A DNA stretch of 64,000 nt from Kutzneria kofuensis (lineage in GTDB: Bacteria; Actinomycetota; Actinomycetes; Mycobacteriales; Pseudonocardiaceae): the NCBI RefSeq assembly GCF_014203355.1, contig NZ_JACHIR010000001.1, forward strand, positions 2,296,038 through 2,360,037, written 5' to 3'. Both the position numbers and the translations under genes were made by a program. Below the pieces are notes generated by a model. That model saw only the letters and a list, made by a program, of their open reading frames with translations. It did no database searches and had not been told where the DNA came from. Shown in pieces: positions 8,448-19,007 of the stretch; position 1 is the first letter of the stretch, and each line of letters begins with the position of its first letter.

Positions 8448-8644
8448 CGGACCAGCGCCCACGACACGAACCCGACCCACACGAGGCCGGCGCAGCCGAG
8501 CACGATCCAACCGGCGCGCAGCACGGCGTCCTCCATGAGCGAAGCGCTCACGACGGCGCACGCGATCGCCAGCGCGCCGAAGCCCAAGTGGAACGGCCTG
8601 GCCCGGAACTCTCCCCACCTCGCCATGGTCGGCCATGCTGCCAC
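8420..8644 (-). CDS. Small two-helix membrane protein
   Basis: 74 residues with two hydrophobic stretches (LGFGALAIACAVVSASL and AGWIVLGCAGLVWVGFVSWAL) and a basic C-terminus RQRRR, so the tail is probably cytoplasmic. The start at 8644 has GGAAG about twelve bases upstream; a second ATG at 8626 is possible. The gene overlaps the 3' end of the GNAT gene on the other strand and is divergent from the SDR gene at 8687. The family was not recognised. Confidence 0.6.
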   Translation of the reverse strand: MAAWPTMARWGEFRARPFHLGFGALAIACAVVSASLMEDAVLRAGWIVLGCAGLVWVGFVSWALVRQRRRSSNT

Positions 8645-8652
8645 GACCGCTT

Positions 8653-8668
8653 CCTACTCACGAGTAGG
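8653..8668. promoter_or_regulatory. Short palindrome CCTACTC-AC-GAGTAGG
   Basis: Perfect 7-bp arms with a 2-bp centre sit in the 42-bp gap between two divergent starts (8644 and 8687). The size and position suit a TetR-type operator controlling the SDR gene, the small membrane protein, or both. Confidence 0.5.
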
Positions 8669-8686
8669 TAGTGGCATCATCGGGTC

Positions 8687-9475
8687 ATGAGCCGATCGTC
8701 GCCGCTGGCCGGCAAGCGCATCCTGATCACCGGCGCGTCCTCCGGCATCGGCCGTGCGACGGCCTTCGCGGTCGCGGGGCTCGGCGCCGTTCCGCTGCTG
8801 GTGGCCCGGCGCGCCGATGAGCTGGCGCAGGTCAGGGACGGAATCGTGGCGCGCGGCGGCGAGGCCCACAGCTACCCGTGCGACCTGACCGATGCCGAAT
8901 CCGTGGAGACGGTGCTCAAGCGGGTGCTGGCCGAGCAGCCGCGGGTGGACATGCTGGTCAACAACGCCGGCCGGTCCATCCGGCGCTCGCTGAACAGCTC
9001 GCGGGACCGTCATCACGACTTCGAGCGCACGATGGCGATCAACTACTTCGCGCCGGTGCGGCTGGTGCTCGGTCTGCTGCCGCACTTCCGGGACAACGGC
9101 GGCGGGCACGTGGTCAACATCTCGTCGATGGGCGTGCAGACGCGCACGCCGAGGTTCGCCGCGTACCTGGCGTCCAAGGCGGCGCTGGACGAGTTCAGCC
9201 AGGTCGCGGCGGCCGAGACGCTGCGCGACCGGATCACGTTCACCACCGTGCACATGCCGCTCGTGCGCACGCCGATGATCGGCCCGAGCCGGGTCTACGA
9301 CCGGATGCCGGCCGCCACCCCGGAACAGGCCGCCCGGCTGGTCGTCCGCGCGCTGGTCAAACGGCCCAAGTCCGTGGACCTGCCGTTCGGTCTGCTCGCG
9401 GCCGCCAGCTACGCGGTCGCGCCGAAGTTGGTCGAGCGGGTGCTCAACGTCGCGTATCGCACCCGCTCGGTCTGA
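8687..9475 (+). CDS. Short-chain dehydrogenase/reductase
   Basis: 262 residues of classical SDR type. The cofactor motif GASSGIGRA is at residues 17-25, NNAG at about 93-96, Ser at about 145 (NISSMG) and the catalytic YLASK motif (Y and K) at about 162-166. The C-terminal extension is hydrophobic, as in SDRs that act on lipids. It oxidises or reduces a hydroxyl/keto group with NAD(P)(H). The TPMIGPSRVYDRMPAATPEQ region followed by AARLVVRALVKRP is common in mycobacterial lipid-related SDRs. A palindrome at 8653-8668 lies in its promoter. Confidence 0.88.
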   Translation: MSRSSPLAGKRILITGASSGIGRATAFAVAGLGAVPLLVARRADELAQVRDGIVARGGEAHSYPCDLTDAESVETVLKRVLAEQPRVDMLVNNAGRSIRRSLNSSRDRHHDFERTMAINYFAPVRLVLGLLPHFRDNGGGHVVNISSMGVQTRTPRFAAYLASKAALDEFSQVAAAETLRDRITFTTVHMPLVRTPMIGPSRVYDRMPAATPEQAARLVVRALVKRPKSVDLPFGLLAAASYAVAPKLVERVLNVAYRTRSV

Positions 9476-9476
9476 A

Positions 9477-9656
9477 TCACGCCGCGCGCCACGATTCGCC
9501 GGTGCGGTTCACGTGCGTCGGCAGCCACGTGCCGGCGTCGCTGTTCAACGGCACCACCCGGCGGGCGTGCCAGTCGCGCTGGCACTGGTCGGAGCAGAAG
9601 AAGTCCGACGGAGAACTAGGCCGCTCCGCACCGCAGACGACACAGTGACCGGTCAT
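9477..9656 (-). CDS. Small zinc-finger-like protein
   Basis: 59 residues. CVVCGAERPS and FFCSDQCQRDWHARR give two cysteine pairs (CxxC and CxxxC), a treble-clef-like zinc knuckle seen in many short actinobacterial proteins. ATG 9656 is chosen because CCTCC on the plus strand (9665-9669) places a strong Shine-Dalgarno eight bases upstream. A GTG at 9665 would overlap that site. It is tail-to-tail with the SDR gene. Zinc binding is inferred; function is unknown. Confidence 0.65.
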   Translation of the reverse strand: MTGHCVVCGAERPSSPSDFFCSDQCQRDWHARRVVPLNSDAGTWLPTHVNRTGESWRAA

Positions 9657-9951
9657 CCCACCCACCTCCCGGGTCGACGTCCACCATGGACGCTAAATCG
9701 GCAAGAGGACGGCCGTGTTTCGGGATTGTGTCGACTCGACACCCGAAAAGGCCCACGATTTCACGCTCCCGGCGGATAGGTGGGGACGGCGGCGGGGCGA
9801 GGAAGGGTGGCGGCCGGCAGATGGGTAGCGGCATCGGCGGTGTGCCAGGAGGCGACAAGGGCCGCGGGCGGCGGGTGTGGCGGAGGTTGGGTGGCCGAGA
9901 AACCTGCGCCGCCGGCTGAAGCCGGCGACCACCCTCATAGCCAGGCCCACG
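9657..9951. other. Intergenic stretch with small hairpin
   Basis: About 300 bp without a credible gene. The composition is skewed to G on the plus strand (runs such as GGCGGCGGGGCGAGG). A hairpin CGCCGGC-TGAA-GCCGGCG lies at 9910-9927, just before the second copy of the palindromic repeat. Confidence 0.45.
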
Positions 9952-9993
9952 TGAGTGGCTCACGTGCATCCTGGGGCGAAAGTGAGCCACTCA
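9952..9993. repeat. Palindromic dispersed repeat, copy 2
   Basis: TGAGTGGCTCA (9952-9962) and TGAGCCACTCA (9983-9993) repeat the arms of the 7436-7476 hairpin exactly, with the same flanks (CACG before, GGTG after) but a different 20-bp loop. It lies just downstream of the HerA-like gene on the minus strand, again in a terminator-like place. Confidence 0.75.
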
Positions 9994-10029
9994 GGTGCGG
10001 GAAGGAGGGCGTGGCGAGGTGGGCCGTGT

Positions 10030-11559
<1,530 letters not shown>

Positions 11560-11634
11560 CCCGACCTCCAGATAGCCCGAACGGCATCAGAGACACTAGT
11601 ACTGCAACGGCACTTGTGTGAGTTGTAGTGGATC

Positions 11635-12777
11635 ATGTTCGTCGTGGTGATTGACGTTGCGGTCGCAGAGCTGGACCGGGTGCACGCGCGGATCAGTGCT
11701 CGGTTCACCCGGTCTGAACCGCGTGCTCGGTCTCGGGAGTACCTGCTCGGACTGACCGCGGGACTGGAGCGGAAGAACGGCTGGACGTTGGCCGAACGCG
11801 CAGGCCAGACCAGCCCGGACGGTATGCAACGACTGCTGCGGCGGGCGGACTGGGATGTCGACGGCGTCCGTGACGACCTGCGGGACTACGTCGCGGAGCA
11901 GTTGGGCGAGCGCGACGGCGTGTTGATCGTGGACGACACCGGGTTCCTGAAGAAGGGGACCCGGTCGGCCGGGGTGCAGCGGCAGTACTCGGGCACTGCC
12001 GGGCGGACGGAGAACTGCCAGGTCGGCGTGTTCCTGGCCTATGCCTCGACCCGTGGTCACGCGTTGATCGACCGCGAGCTGTACCTGCCGGAGTCCTGGA
12101 CGAGTGACCGGGATCGATGTCGTGCCGCCGACGTGCCCGACGAGGTCGAGTTCGTGACCAAGCCTCGGCAGGCCATGGCGATGATCGACCGCGCGGTCGC
12201 CGCCGGCGTGCCGTTCGGCTGGGTGACCGCCGACGAGGCGTACGGGCAGGTCAAGTACCTGCGGGTCTGGCTCGAGCAGCACGATCTTCCGCACGTGTTG
12301 GCCACCAAGGTCAACGACACCCTGGTTACCACGACGATGCGCCAAGCCCGTGCCGACGAACTGGTCGCCGCGGTGCCGGCGCGGGCCTGGCGCCGGTTGT
12401 CGGTGGGAGCTGGGGCGCATGGGCCGCGCGAGTACGAATGGGCTCGGGTGCCGTTGCGGGTGCTGTGGGCGCCGGGTCGTGGGCATTGGCTGCTGGCGCG
12501 ACGGTCGATCACTGACCCGACCGACATCGCATACTACGTCTGCTACGGGCCCCGTCGGTGCACGGTTGTGGACCTGGCATGGATCGCGGGGGCGCGGTGG
12601 CGGATCGAGGAGTGCTTCCAGCAGGCCAAGAACGAAGCCGGGTTGGATCACTATCAGGTTCGTTCTTGGCGTGCCTGGTACGCGCACGTCACGCTGTCGA
12701 TGCTTGCTCATGCCTGGCTCGCCGTCACGCGATCCCTTGTCGCAAAAGGGGAACGAGTGACCGCGACACGGGCATGA
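11635..12777 (+). CDS. IS701-family DDE transposase (main frame)
   Basis: 380 residues. DDE-type catalytic positions are visible: DGVLIVDDTGFLKKGTRS (first Asp), GWVTADEAYGQVKYL (second Asp) and RWRIEECFQQAKNEAGL (Glu). The frame stops at 12777 in VAKGERVTATRA, short of the usual IS701 length. The missing C-terminus, ending in WSCWRRRRQHQARLSHYKRR, is read in the -1 frame up to 12938. The switch point is an A4G4 run (12744-12751). This is either a 1-base deletion or a -1 translational slip. The ATG at 11635 lies 35 bases inside the left end. Confidence 0.9.
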   Translation: MFVVVIDVAVAELDRVHARISARFTRSEPRARSREYLLGLTAGLERKNGWTLAERAGQTSPDGMQRLLRRADWDVDGVRDDLRDYVAEQLGERDGVLIVDDTGFLKKGTRSAGVQRQYSGTAGRTENCQVGVFLAYASTRGHALIDRELYLPESWTSDRDRCRAADVPDEVEFVTKPRQAMAMIDRAVAAGVPFGWVTADEAYGQVKYLRVWLEQHDLPHVLATKVNDTLVTTTMRQARADELVAAVPARAWRRLSVGAGAHGPREYEWARVPLRVLWAPGRGHWLLARRSITDPTDIAYYVCYGPRRCTVVDLAWIAGARWRIEECFQQAKNEAGLDHYQVRSWRAWYAHVTLSMLAHAWLAVTRSLVAKGERVTATRA

Positions 12778-12938
12778 TCGGCTTCACGTTACCGGAGGTG
12801 AGGCGACTGTTGATCAACCTGGTCTTCCGGACCGCAGCCAGCGTCGACCACGTCTGGTCCTGGTCGTGTTGGCGCCGGCGACGTCAACATCAAGCCCGTC
12901 TCAGCCACTACAAACGGCGCGGTTACCCACTGACCTAA
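12744..12938 (+). other. C-terminal part of the IS701 transposase in the -1 frame
   Basis: From the A4G4 run the -1 frame encodes RGTSDRDTGMIGFTLPEVRR, then a WSCWRRRRQHQARLSHYKRR segment typical of IS701 transposase tails. It ends at TAA 12936-12938, inside or next to the right inverted repeat. It has no start of its own beyond ATG 12774 and should be made only as a frameshift fusion with the upstream frame. Confidence 0.7.
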
Positions 12939-13019
12939 GTGCCGTTGCAGTACTAGGCCGAACGGCCCGAAAGCGCGCGTTCAGACGAACACGGACCGTG
13001 GCGGGATAGGCTCCTACGG

Positions 13020-13631
13020 GTGACTGATCGTCTGGTGTGGATCGACTGCGAGATGACCGGGCTCGACCTGGGCAAAGACGCCCTGATAGAGATCGCCGCC
13101 CTGGTCACCGACGCAGAACTGAACGTGCTCGGAGACGGCGTCGACGTGGTGATCCACGCCGACGACGAAGCGCTCGACGCGATGCCGGACGTGGTGCGGG
13201 ACATGCACGCCCACAGCGGCCTCACCGAGGAAGTGCGCCGCTCCACGACCACGCTCGAAGAGGCCGAGCAACTCGTGCTGGACTACATCCGGCAGTGGGT
13301 GCCCGACCCCCGCACCACACCGCTCGCCGGCAACAGCATCGCCACCGACCGCGGCTTCATCGCCCGCGACATGCCGACGCTGGACAGCCACCTGCACTAC
13401 CGCATGGTCGACGTGTCCAGCATCAAGGAACTCTGCCGGCGCTGGTACCCGCGCATCTACTACGCGCAGCCGGCCAAGGGCCTCGCGCACCGGGCGCTGG
13501 CCGACATCCACGAGTCCATCCGCGAACTCGCCTACTACCGGGCCACGGCGTTCGTGCCGCAACCGGGCCCGACCAGCGAACAAGCGCAGGCCGCGGCGGC
13601 CGAGATCCTTCGCGCGGCGGGCCAGGGGTAA
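13020..13631 (+). CDS. orn: Oligoribonuclease
   Basis: 203 residues from a GTG start. It is a DEDDh 3'-5' exonuclease that degrades 2- to 5-mer RNAs, and pGpG in c-di-GMP turnover, to mononucleotides in the cytoplasm. Exo I is [12 protein letters not shown] (D and E), Exo II is [10 protein letters not shown] (D), and Exo III is [15 protein letters not shown] (H and D). [20 protein letters not shown] is highly typical of Orn. The length is slightly above the E. coli form (181). It lies upstream of tRNA-His, an order often seen in actinobacteria. The IS701 element now sits 64 bp upstream of the start. Confidence 0.96.
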   Translation: MTDRLVWIDCEMTGLDLGKDALIEIAALVTDAELNVLGDGVDVVIHADDEALDAMPDVVRDMHAHSGLTEEVRRSTTTLEEAEQLVLDYIRQWVPDPRTTPLAGNSIATDRGFIARDMPTLDSHLHYRMVDVSSIKELCRRWYPRIYYAQPAKGLAHRALADIHESIRELAYYRATAFVPQPGPTSEQAQAAAAEILRAAGQG

Positions 13632-13638
13632 CCCGTTT

Positions 13639-13666
13639 TTGAGCCTGAGCGCGCATGCGCTAGCCT
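13639..13666 (+). promoter_or_regulatory. Sigma-70-type promoter of tRNA-His
   Basis: TTGAGC (13639-13644) and TAGCCT (13661-13666) are separated by 16 bp and lie 38 bp upstream of the tRNA 5' end. This fits a housekeeping promoter for the single-gene tRNA unit that ends at the hairpin at 13785-13817. Confidence 0.7.
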
Positions 13667-13704
13667 TACGGAGGTCAACGCCGCCTAAGGCGAAGACCTC
13701 TGAT

Positions 13705-13778
13705 GGTGGGTGTAGCTCAGTCGGTAGAGCACTGGGTTGTGGTCCCAGGTGTCGCGGGTTCGAATCCCGTCACTCACC
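13705..13778 (+). tRNA. tRNA-His (anticodon GTG)
   Basis: Full cloverleaf. Acceptor GTGGGTG (13706-13712) pairs with CACTCAC (13771-13777). The D arm is GCTC...GAGC. The anticodon stem CTGGG/CCCAG encloses loop TTGTGGT with anticodon GTG. The T arm GCGGG TTCGAAT CCCGT is intact. An extra 5' G at 13705 opposite C73 (13778) is the His-specific G-1 identity element. CCA is not encoded. Confidence 0.97.
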
Positions 13779-13784
13779 CGCGCG

Positions 13785-13817
13785 AAATGGCCCGGCGATG
13801 CTATCGCCGGGCCATTT
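13785..13817 (+). terminator. Intrinsic terminator of tRNA-His
   Basis: Perfect 15-bp stem AAATGGCCCGGCGAT / ATCGCCGGGCCATTT with loop GCT, seven bases after the tRNA 3' end and followed by CTCTT. Confidence 0.92.
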
Positions 13818-13832
13818 CTCTTGGTGTGCCTT

Positions 13833-13877
13833 GTGGGGGCCCGGCCCCCACGCCCCCACGCCGGGGCTGCGCCCCGG
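13833..13877. repeat. Two tandem GC-rich hairpins
   Basis: GTGGGGGC-CCG-GCCCCCAC (13833-13851) is followed by CCGGGGC-TGC-GCCCCGG (13861-13877). This pattern of two adjacent G/C hairpins is found scattered between genes in many actinomycetes. Here it lies between the tRNA terminator and the 3' end of the histidine kinase gene and may end that transcript on the minus strand. Confidence 0.6.
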
Positions 13878-13915
13878 ACCCCATCGCGTGTGTGATTCGC
13901 GTCGCGCCTTCGGCT

Positions 13916-15355
13916 TTATGAGCGCACCGGTAGGCGGACGCAGAAGCGGGTGTCGCCGGGTTCGGAGGAGACGGAGATCGCGCCGCCGTGGCGGCGGGCG
14001 ACGATCTCGTGTGACAGGTACAGGCCGAGGCCGGTGCCGCGGCCGACGTCCTTGGTGGTGAAGAACGGCTGGAACAGCCGGGGCAGGGCGTCCGCGGGCA
14101 CGCCGCAGCCGGTGTCCCGGAACTCCACCAGGAGGTCGTCGCCGACGCCGTCGGCGGTGATGGTCAGGGTGCCGCCGCCGGGCATCGCGTCCACGGCGTT
14201 GTCCACCAGGTTGGTCCACACCTGGTTCAACTCGCTCGGCCGGCCGCAGATCGTCGGCAGCCCGTCCCGGTAGTCCCGCACCACGCGGATCCCGGACAGC
14301 TTGGACACCAGCATGGTCAGGGTGGCCTCGATGCCCTCCACGACGTCCACCTCGTCCCGCTCGGAGGCGCGGTCCATGTCGCTGTACGCCTTGGTGGAGG
14401 CGATGAGGGTCGAGATCCGGGACGACGCGCCGACAACCTCGGCGACGGTGGCGTGCCCGCGCAGCGAACCGGCGACGACCTCCACGGCGGGGCCGACGAC
14501 GTCGGGCCGGAGCTGGGCGGCGAGCGCGTCGAGGTCGGCGACGCGCAGGCCGCACTCGACGAGGTCGTCGGCGAGGGAACCGGAGTCGATGCCCCGATCC
14601 TCCAGCCAGTCGGTGACCTCGTCCATGGCGTCCATCGCGTCGAGCGGATCGACGGCCCGCAGCGGCGCCCGGTTGCGGATCCCGTCGATGGTGGCGTTGA
14701 CGGCGGCCAGTTCCTCCGGCTCGGCGCGGCGGCCGAGGCACGAGCAGTCCCTGAGCAGCTGTGGCATCAGGTCGGCCAGCTCGGACGCGGAGCGGGACAC
14801 GGCGGCGGCCGGGTTGTTCAACTCGTGCGCGAGGCCGGCGGCCAGCGTGCCGAGGGCCTCCAGCGTGGCCCGCCGACGGACGGCGACCTCGGAGGCGTGG
14901 ATACGCCAGGCCAGCACCGGCAGCAGCACCGTACAGACCTGCGGGCAGCGCACGAGCATCTCGAAGAACTGCGGCTTGGCATAGCGAAGGACCTCGGTGG
15001 GGCCTACGGCGACTGCGGTCGCCATGTAGTCGGCGTCGGCGAGCAGCGGCAGCTCCCCGGTGAACTCGTGCGCCGCCCGGGGTTTGCCGTCATGGTCGGT
15101 CTCGGCCCGCCCGACGACGGAGTTCGCGCGGCGCACGTGTCGGGTCAGGAACTGCTCCCGCCCGCTGGCGTCGCGAGCGCTGAACGCCAGCTCGCCGTCC
15201 ACCAGCACGTAGAAGGCATCGGCCCGCTCGCCGTCGCGGAACAGCACGTCGCCGTCCGCCAGCGAATGCTGTGTGCCGGCCTGCGCGAGCCACGCCAGCT
15301 GCTCGCCGTCCAGCGCGGCGAACAGGGCGATCCCCCGCAACGTCTCGACGTCCAT
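13916..15355 (-). CDS. Sensor histidine kinase with N-terminal cyclic-nucleotide-binding-like domain
   Basis: 479 residues from ATG 15355 (GGAGGGGG six bases upstream). Residues about 5-130 form a Crp-type cNMP-binding beta-barrel (LFRDGERADAFYVLVDGELA). The H-box is LAAGLAHELNNPAAA at about 177-191, the N-box ELNQVWTNLVDNAVDAM, and the G boxes DTGCGVP and GRGTGLGLYLS. There is no membrane helix, so it is cytoplasmic. In other actinomycetes such kinases sit beside a response-regulator/thioredoxin-reductase-like fusion. Here that fusion is about 21 kb away at 35987. The ligand is unknown; the canonical cAMP phosphate-binding cassette is not evident. Confidence 0.88.
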   Translation of the reverse strand: MDVETLRGIALFAALDGEQLAWLAQAGTQHSLADGDVLFRDGERADAFYVLVDGELAFSARDASGREQFLTRHVRRANSVVGRAETDHDGKPRAAHEFTGELPLLADADYMATAVAVGPTEVLRYAKPQFFEMLVRCPQVCTVLLPVLAWRIHASEVAVRRRATLEALGTLAAGLAHELNNPAAAVSRSASELADLMPQLLRDCSCLGRRAEPEELAAVNATIDGIRNRAPLRAVDPLDAMDAMDEVTDWLEDRGIDSGSLADDLVECGLRVADLDALAAQLRPDVVGPAVEVVAGSLRGHATVAEVVGASSRISTLIASTKAYSDMDRASERDEVDVVEGIEATLTMLVSKLSGIRVVRDYRDGLPTICGRPSELNQVWTNLVDNAVDAMPGGGTLTITADGVGDDLLVEFRDTGCGVPADALPRLFQPFFTTKDVGRGTGLGLYLSHEIVARRHGGAISVSSEPGDTRFCVRLPVRS

Positions 15356-15387
15356 ACGGTCCCCCTCCGGGCCCATGCGGCGAAGAA

Positions 15388-15428
15388 CTGTGCTGACGCC
15401 CCGGCAAGGGGGCGGGGCGTCAGCACAG
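15388..15428 (-). terminator. Terminator after maltokinase gene
   Basis: Perfect 16-bp stem CTGTGCTGACGCCCCG / CGGGGCGTCAGCACAG with a 9-base loop, ten bases past the maltokinase stop and just upstream of the histidine kinase ribosome-binding site. It should separate the two minus-strand transcripts. Confidence 0.8.
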
Positions 15429-15437
15429 GGGGGGCGG

Positions 15438-16772
<1,335 letters not shown>

Positions 16773-16784
16773 GTGACCTCCCGA

Positions 16785-17981
16785 TCAGGCGTACGGCCGG
16801 AGGGTGGCCAGCTCGTCGGCGTACTCCTCGTCCATCGCCGACAGGGTGGCGTAGGCGTGCGCCGCGGACGCCAGCGTCACGTGGTGGTGCCAGCCCCGGA
16901 AGCTGCGGCCCTCGAAGTGCCGCAGGCCGAAACCGTCGTTGAGCCGGGCCATGTCCTCCCCGGTGCGCCGGCGCAGCCGGGTCAGCGCGACCAGCTCCGG
17001 CAGCCGCACGTTGTGCATGTTGGTCAGCCACACCGAACTCGGCGCGATGCTGCCCGGCAACCACTCGGCGGCGATCCGCCGCATCCGCCGGTACGCCGCG
17101 TGCGGCGCCATCTGCACGACGTTCTCCGCGTTCGGAATCATCCCGAGGATCCACCGGGAGGTGCCGACCCGCCGGGTCGCCGGGTCGCGCCAGCTCATCG
17201 TCAGCTGGCCGCGACGGGCGGCGAGCATGGCCAGCTCGCCCGCGGTGAACCGGCGGCCGTTGACCGGCGGCACCGAGGTGTCCGCCGGAATCCGCACCAG
17301 GTAACGGAGTCCGCGCTGCTCGAGGCCGTCGATCAGGTCGGTCATGTCGGCGTGGCTGCTGGCGTCGATCACGATGGGCGCGGGAGCCAGCCCCCACTGC
17401 GTGATCATCTCGTCCACGGCGTCCAGCGCGCATGACCACATGGGACGGTGCCGTTCCTCTTCCGGCACATGGGTTCGGGCGCGGCGGACGTCGTCGTCGG
17501 ACCAGGCCCGCGGCAGCAGCAGCCGCCAGTTCACCGGGCAGCTGGCCGACTCGTTGGCCATGAACACCGCGATGCCCAGCTGGCAGTTGATGGTGCGCCG
17601 CGCGGCCGGCACGTACTGCTTGGCCACGCCCACCGAGCTGTCGCCGTTCTTGGGGAAGACGGCCTCCTCCAACACCCACGCCTGGGGCGGCGAGGTGGCG
17701 GCGAACTGGGTGGCCAGGCTGCGCCGCACCGGCTCCCACAGCCACGGGCTCTGGTTGACGAACTGCTGCAGGCACTGGTCGGCGCGCCAGCCCAGCACGT
17801 GGTCGGAAATGCGGCGGATGGACTTGCGGCCCGGCACCTCGATCAGGCCACGCACGTACACCTCCGCCCAGCGCCGCTGGTCGGACCGGGGTAAGGAGGC
17901 GAACAGCCCCTGGCAGAACCAGGACAATCCACTCCCCGCGCGGCTGGTTTCCGGGTTCATCGTCTTCGTGATCGTGTGCAT
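16785..17981 (-). CDS. IS701-like transposase homologue, probably catalytically dead
   Basis: 398 residues related to IS701-type DDE proteins: WFCQGLFASLPRSDQRRWAE at the N-terminus, INCQLGIAVFMANESASCPV, and GLRHFEGRSFRGWHHHVTLA at the C-terminus. The first acidic motif, normally VIDDTxFPKxG, reads VLEEAVFPKNG. The second Asp is kept (IVIDASSHADM). The Glu region, usually LKEELGL before DHFEGRS, reads LNDGFGL. The Asp-to-Glu change and the lost Glu make transposition unlikely. No inverted repeats or target duplication were found, and the gene is 12 bp upstream of mak. It may be a fixed, domesticated protein. Start 17981 has a very close GGGGGAG; ATG 17960 is an alternative. Confidence 0.75.
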   Translation of the reverse strand: MHTITKTMNPETSRAGSGLSWFCQGLFASLPRSDQRRWAEVYVRGLIEVPGRKSIRRISDHVLGWRADQCLQQFVNQSPWLWEPVRRSLATQFAATSPPQAWVLEEAVFPKNGDSSVGVAKQYVPAARRTINCQLGIAVFMANESASCPVNWRLLLPRAWSDDDVRRARTHVPEEERHRPMWSCALDAVDEMITQWGLAPAPIVIDASSHADMTDLIDGLEQRGLRYLVRIPADTSVPPVNGRRFTAGELAMLAARRGQLTMSWRDPATRRVGTSRWILGMIPNAENVVQMAPHAAYRRMRRIAAEWLPGSIAPSSVWLTNMHNVRLPELVALTRLRRRTGEDMARLNDGFGLRHFEGRSFRGWHHHVTLASAAHAYATLSAMDEEYADELATLRPYA

Positions 17982-18011
17982 TTCTCCCCCACCATGACGA
18001 ATAGTGAATTC

Positions 18012-19007
18012 TCACTGGATCGAGTGCGGTGCGACTGTTTCCCCCTTGGCGCCGTTTTCCCTCTCCGGCCCCCATGCCCCGTTCAGATACCTCAGGTGCG
18101 AGCAGATCGCGTCCGCGTGCGGCGCGTACCTGGTGCGGCTGTCCTGGAATGCCAGCCAGGACCTGTCGCTGTCCCTCTCCTTGGGCAGCCCGGCGGCCAC
18201 CGCGCAGCGCACGGAGTCGGTGAACGCCCGCTCCTCGCGCCCGTGCATGCTCACGCTCGGCACGGCCAGCCGGATGTTCAGCTGCCAGGCCAACCGCTGG
18301 ATGCAGTCGCTGCCCGCGGCGAGCAGCACCCGCACGCTGGGCGGCGCCCAGGCCGGCGCCACCGCCTCGGTCAGCGCGGCCGCGTCCAGCACGATCACCG
18401 CCGCCTCCACCCAGCACATCTCGCCGGCCGGGCGCTGGTACAGCAGGGCCGGGTAGCCGGCGTGGCTGGAACGGACGTCGGCCATCCAGTCCGCCCAGTG
18501 CTCGAAGGCCGTGCCCAGGTCGGACCGCGAGCCGCCGCGCAGCCGGTCGGCGAGCACCACCTCGGCGTCCAGCGGGCTCGTGGCCCGCGCCTGCAACCGG
18601 GTGGTGATCGCCTCCCGGCGCTGGTAGCCGTCGATCAGCTTGCTCAGGTAGACCGTGAACAGCAGGCCCTCGATCACGGCCAGCGACCATCCCGTCACAC
18701 GGACGACTTCCTCGGCCCCGCTGGGCAGGCCGAACGCGACCAGCCAGCACGCCGCCGCAGTGGCGGCAAGCCACCCGCCGAGCAGCACCGTCAGACTCAA
18801 CGGCACGCACAGGTCGAGCGCACGCTCGCGGCGCTGGTGCGGCAGCGCCGACGCACCCAGCAACAGAGCCCGGTAGGTCAGGCGCGCGGTCAACCGGGCC
18901 GCCCGTGACGACCGGTCCCGCGGGTTGACCACGGTCCGCAGCACGCTCAGCCCCGTGACGCCGCCCAACGCGATTCCGGTCAGCACGGCGATCAAGTCGA
19001 CCACCAC
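18012..19007 (-). CDS. Membrane protein of unknown function with cytoplasmic C-terminal domain
   Basis: 331 residues from GTG 19007, chosen because AGGGAGGG lies five bases upstream; the frame stays open further upstream but has no ribosome-binding site there. Three membrane helices are likely: near the N-terminus (DLIAVLTGIALGGVTGLSVL), LSLTVLLGGWLAATAAACWLV and GWSLAVIEGLLFTVYLSKL. The remaining 210 residues are soluble, with WADWMADVRSSHAGYPALLY and WVEAAVIVLDAAALTEAV. The overall plan (three helices then a cytoplasmic domain) resembles a family of actinobacterial ion-channel-like proteins, but no selectivity filter is seen. No function assigned. Confidence 0.65.
   Translation of the reverse strand: MVVDLIAVLTGIALGGVTGLSVLRTVVNPRDRSSRAARLTARLTYRALLLGASALPHQRRERALDLCVPLSLTVLLGGWLAATAAACWLVAFGLPSGAEEVVRVTGWSLAVIEGLLFTVYLSKLIDGYQRREAITTRLQARATSPLDAEVVLADRLRGGSRSDLGTAFEHWADWMADVRSSHAGYPALLYQRPAGEMCWVEAAVIVLDAAALTEAVAPAWAPPSVRVLLAAGSDCIQRLAWQLNIRLAVPSVSMHGREERAFTDSVRCAVAAGLPKERDSDRSWLAFQDSRTRYAPHADAICSHLRYLNGAWGPERENGAKGETVAPHSIQ

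Larger units (their letters stand above)
11600..12952 (+). mobile_element. IS701-family insertion sequence, 1353 bp
   Basis: Both ends carry the perfect 16-bp inverted repeat TACTGCAACGGCACTT (11600-11615; its complement 12937-12952). The element is flanked by a 4-bp direct repeat CTAG (11596-11599 and 12953-12956), which fits the YTAR target preference known for IS701 elements. The transposase lies inside on the plus strand. Intact ends and an intact duplication point to a recent insertion. Confidence 0.93.

Noticed and set aside
13705-13817. tRNA-His as an integration site with an attached mobile element
   Set aside because: The tRNA is followed by its own terminator, and no integrase or repeated tRNA 3' end was seen nearby.
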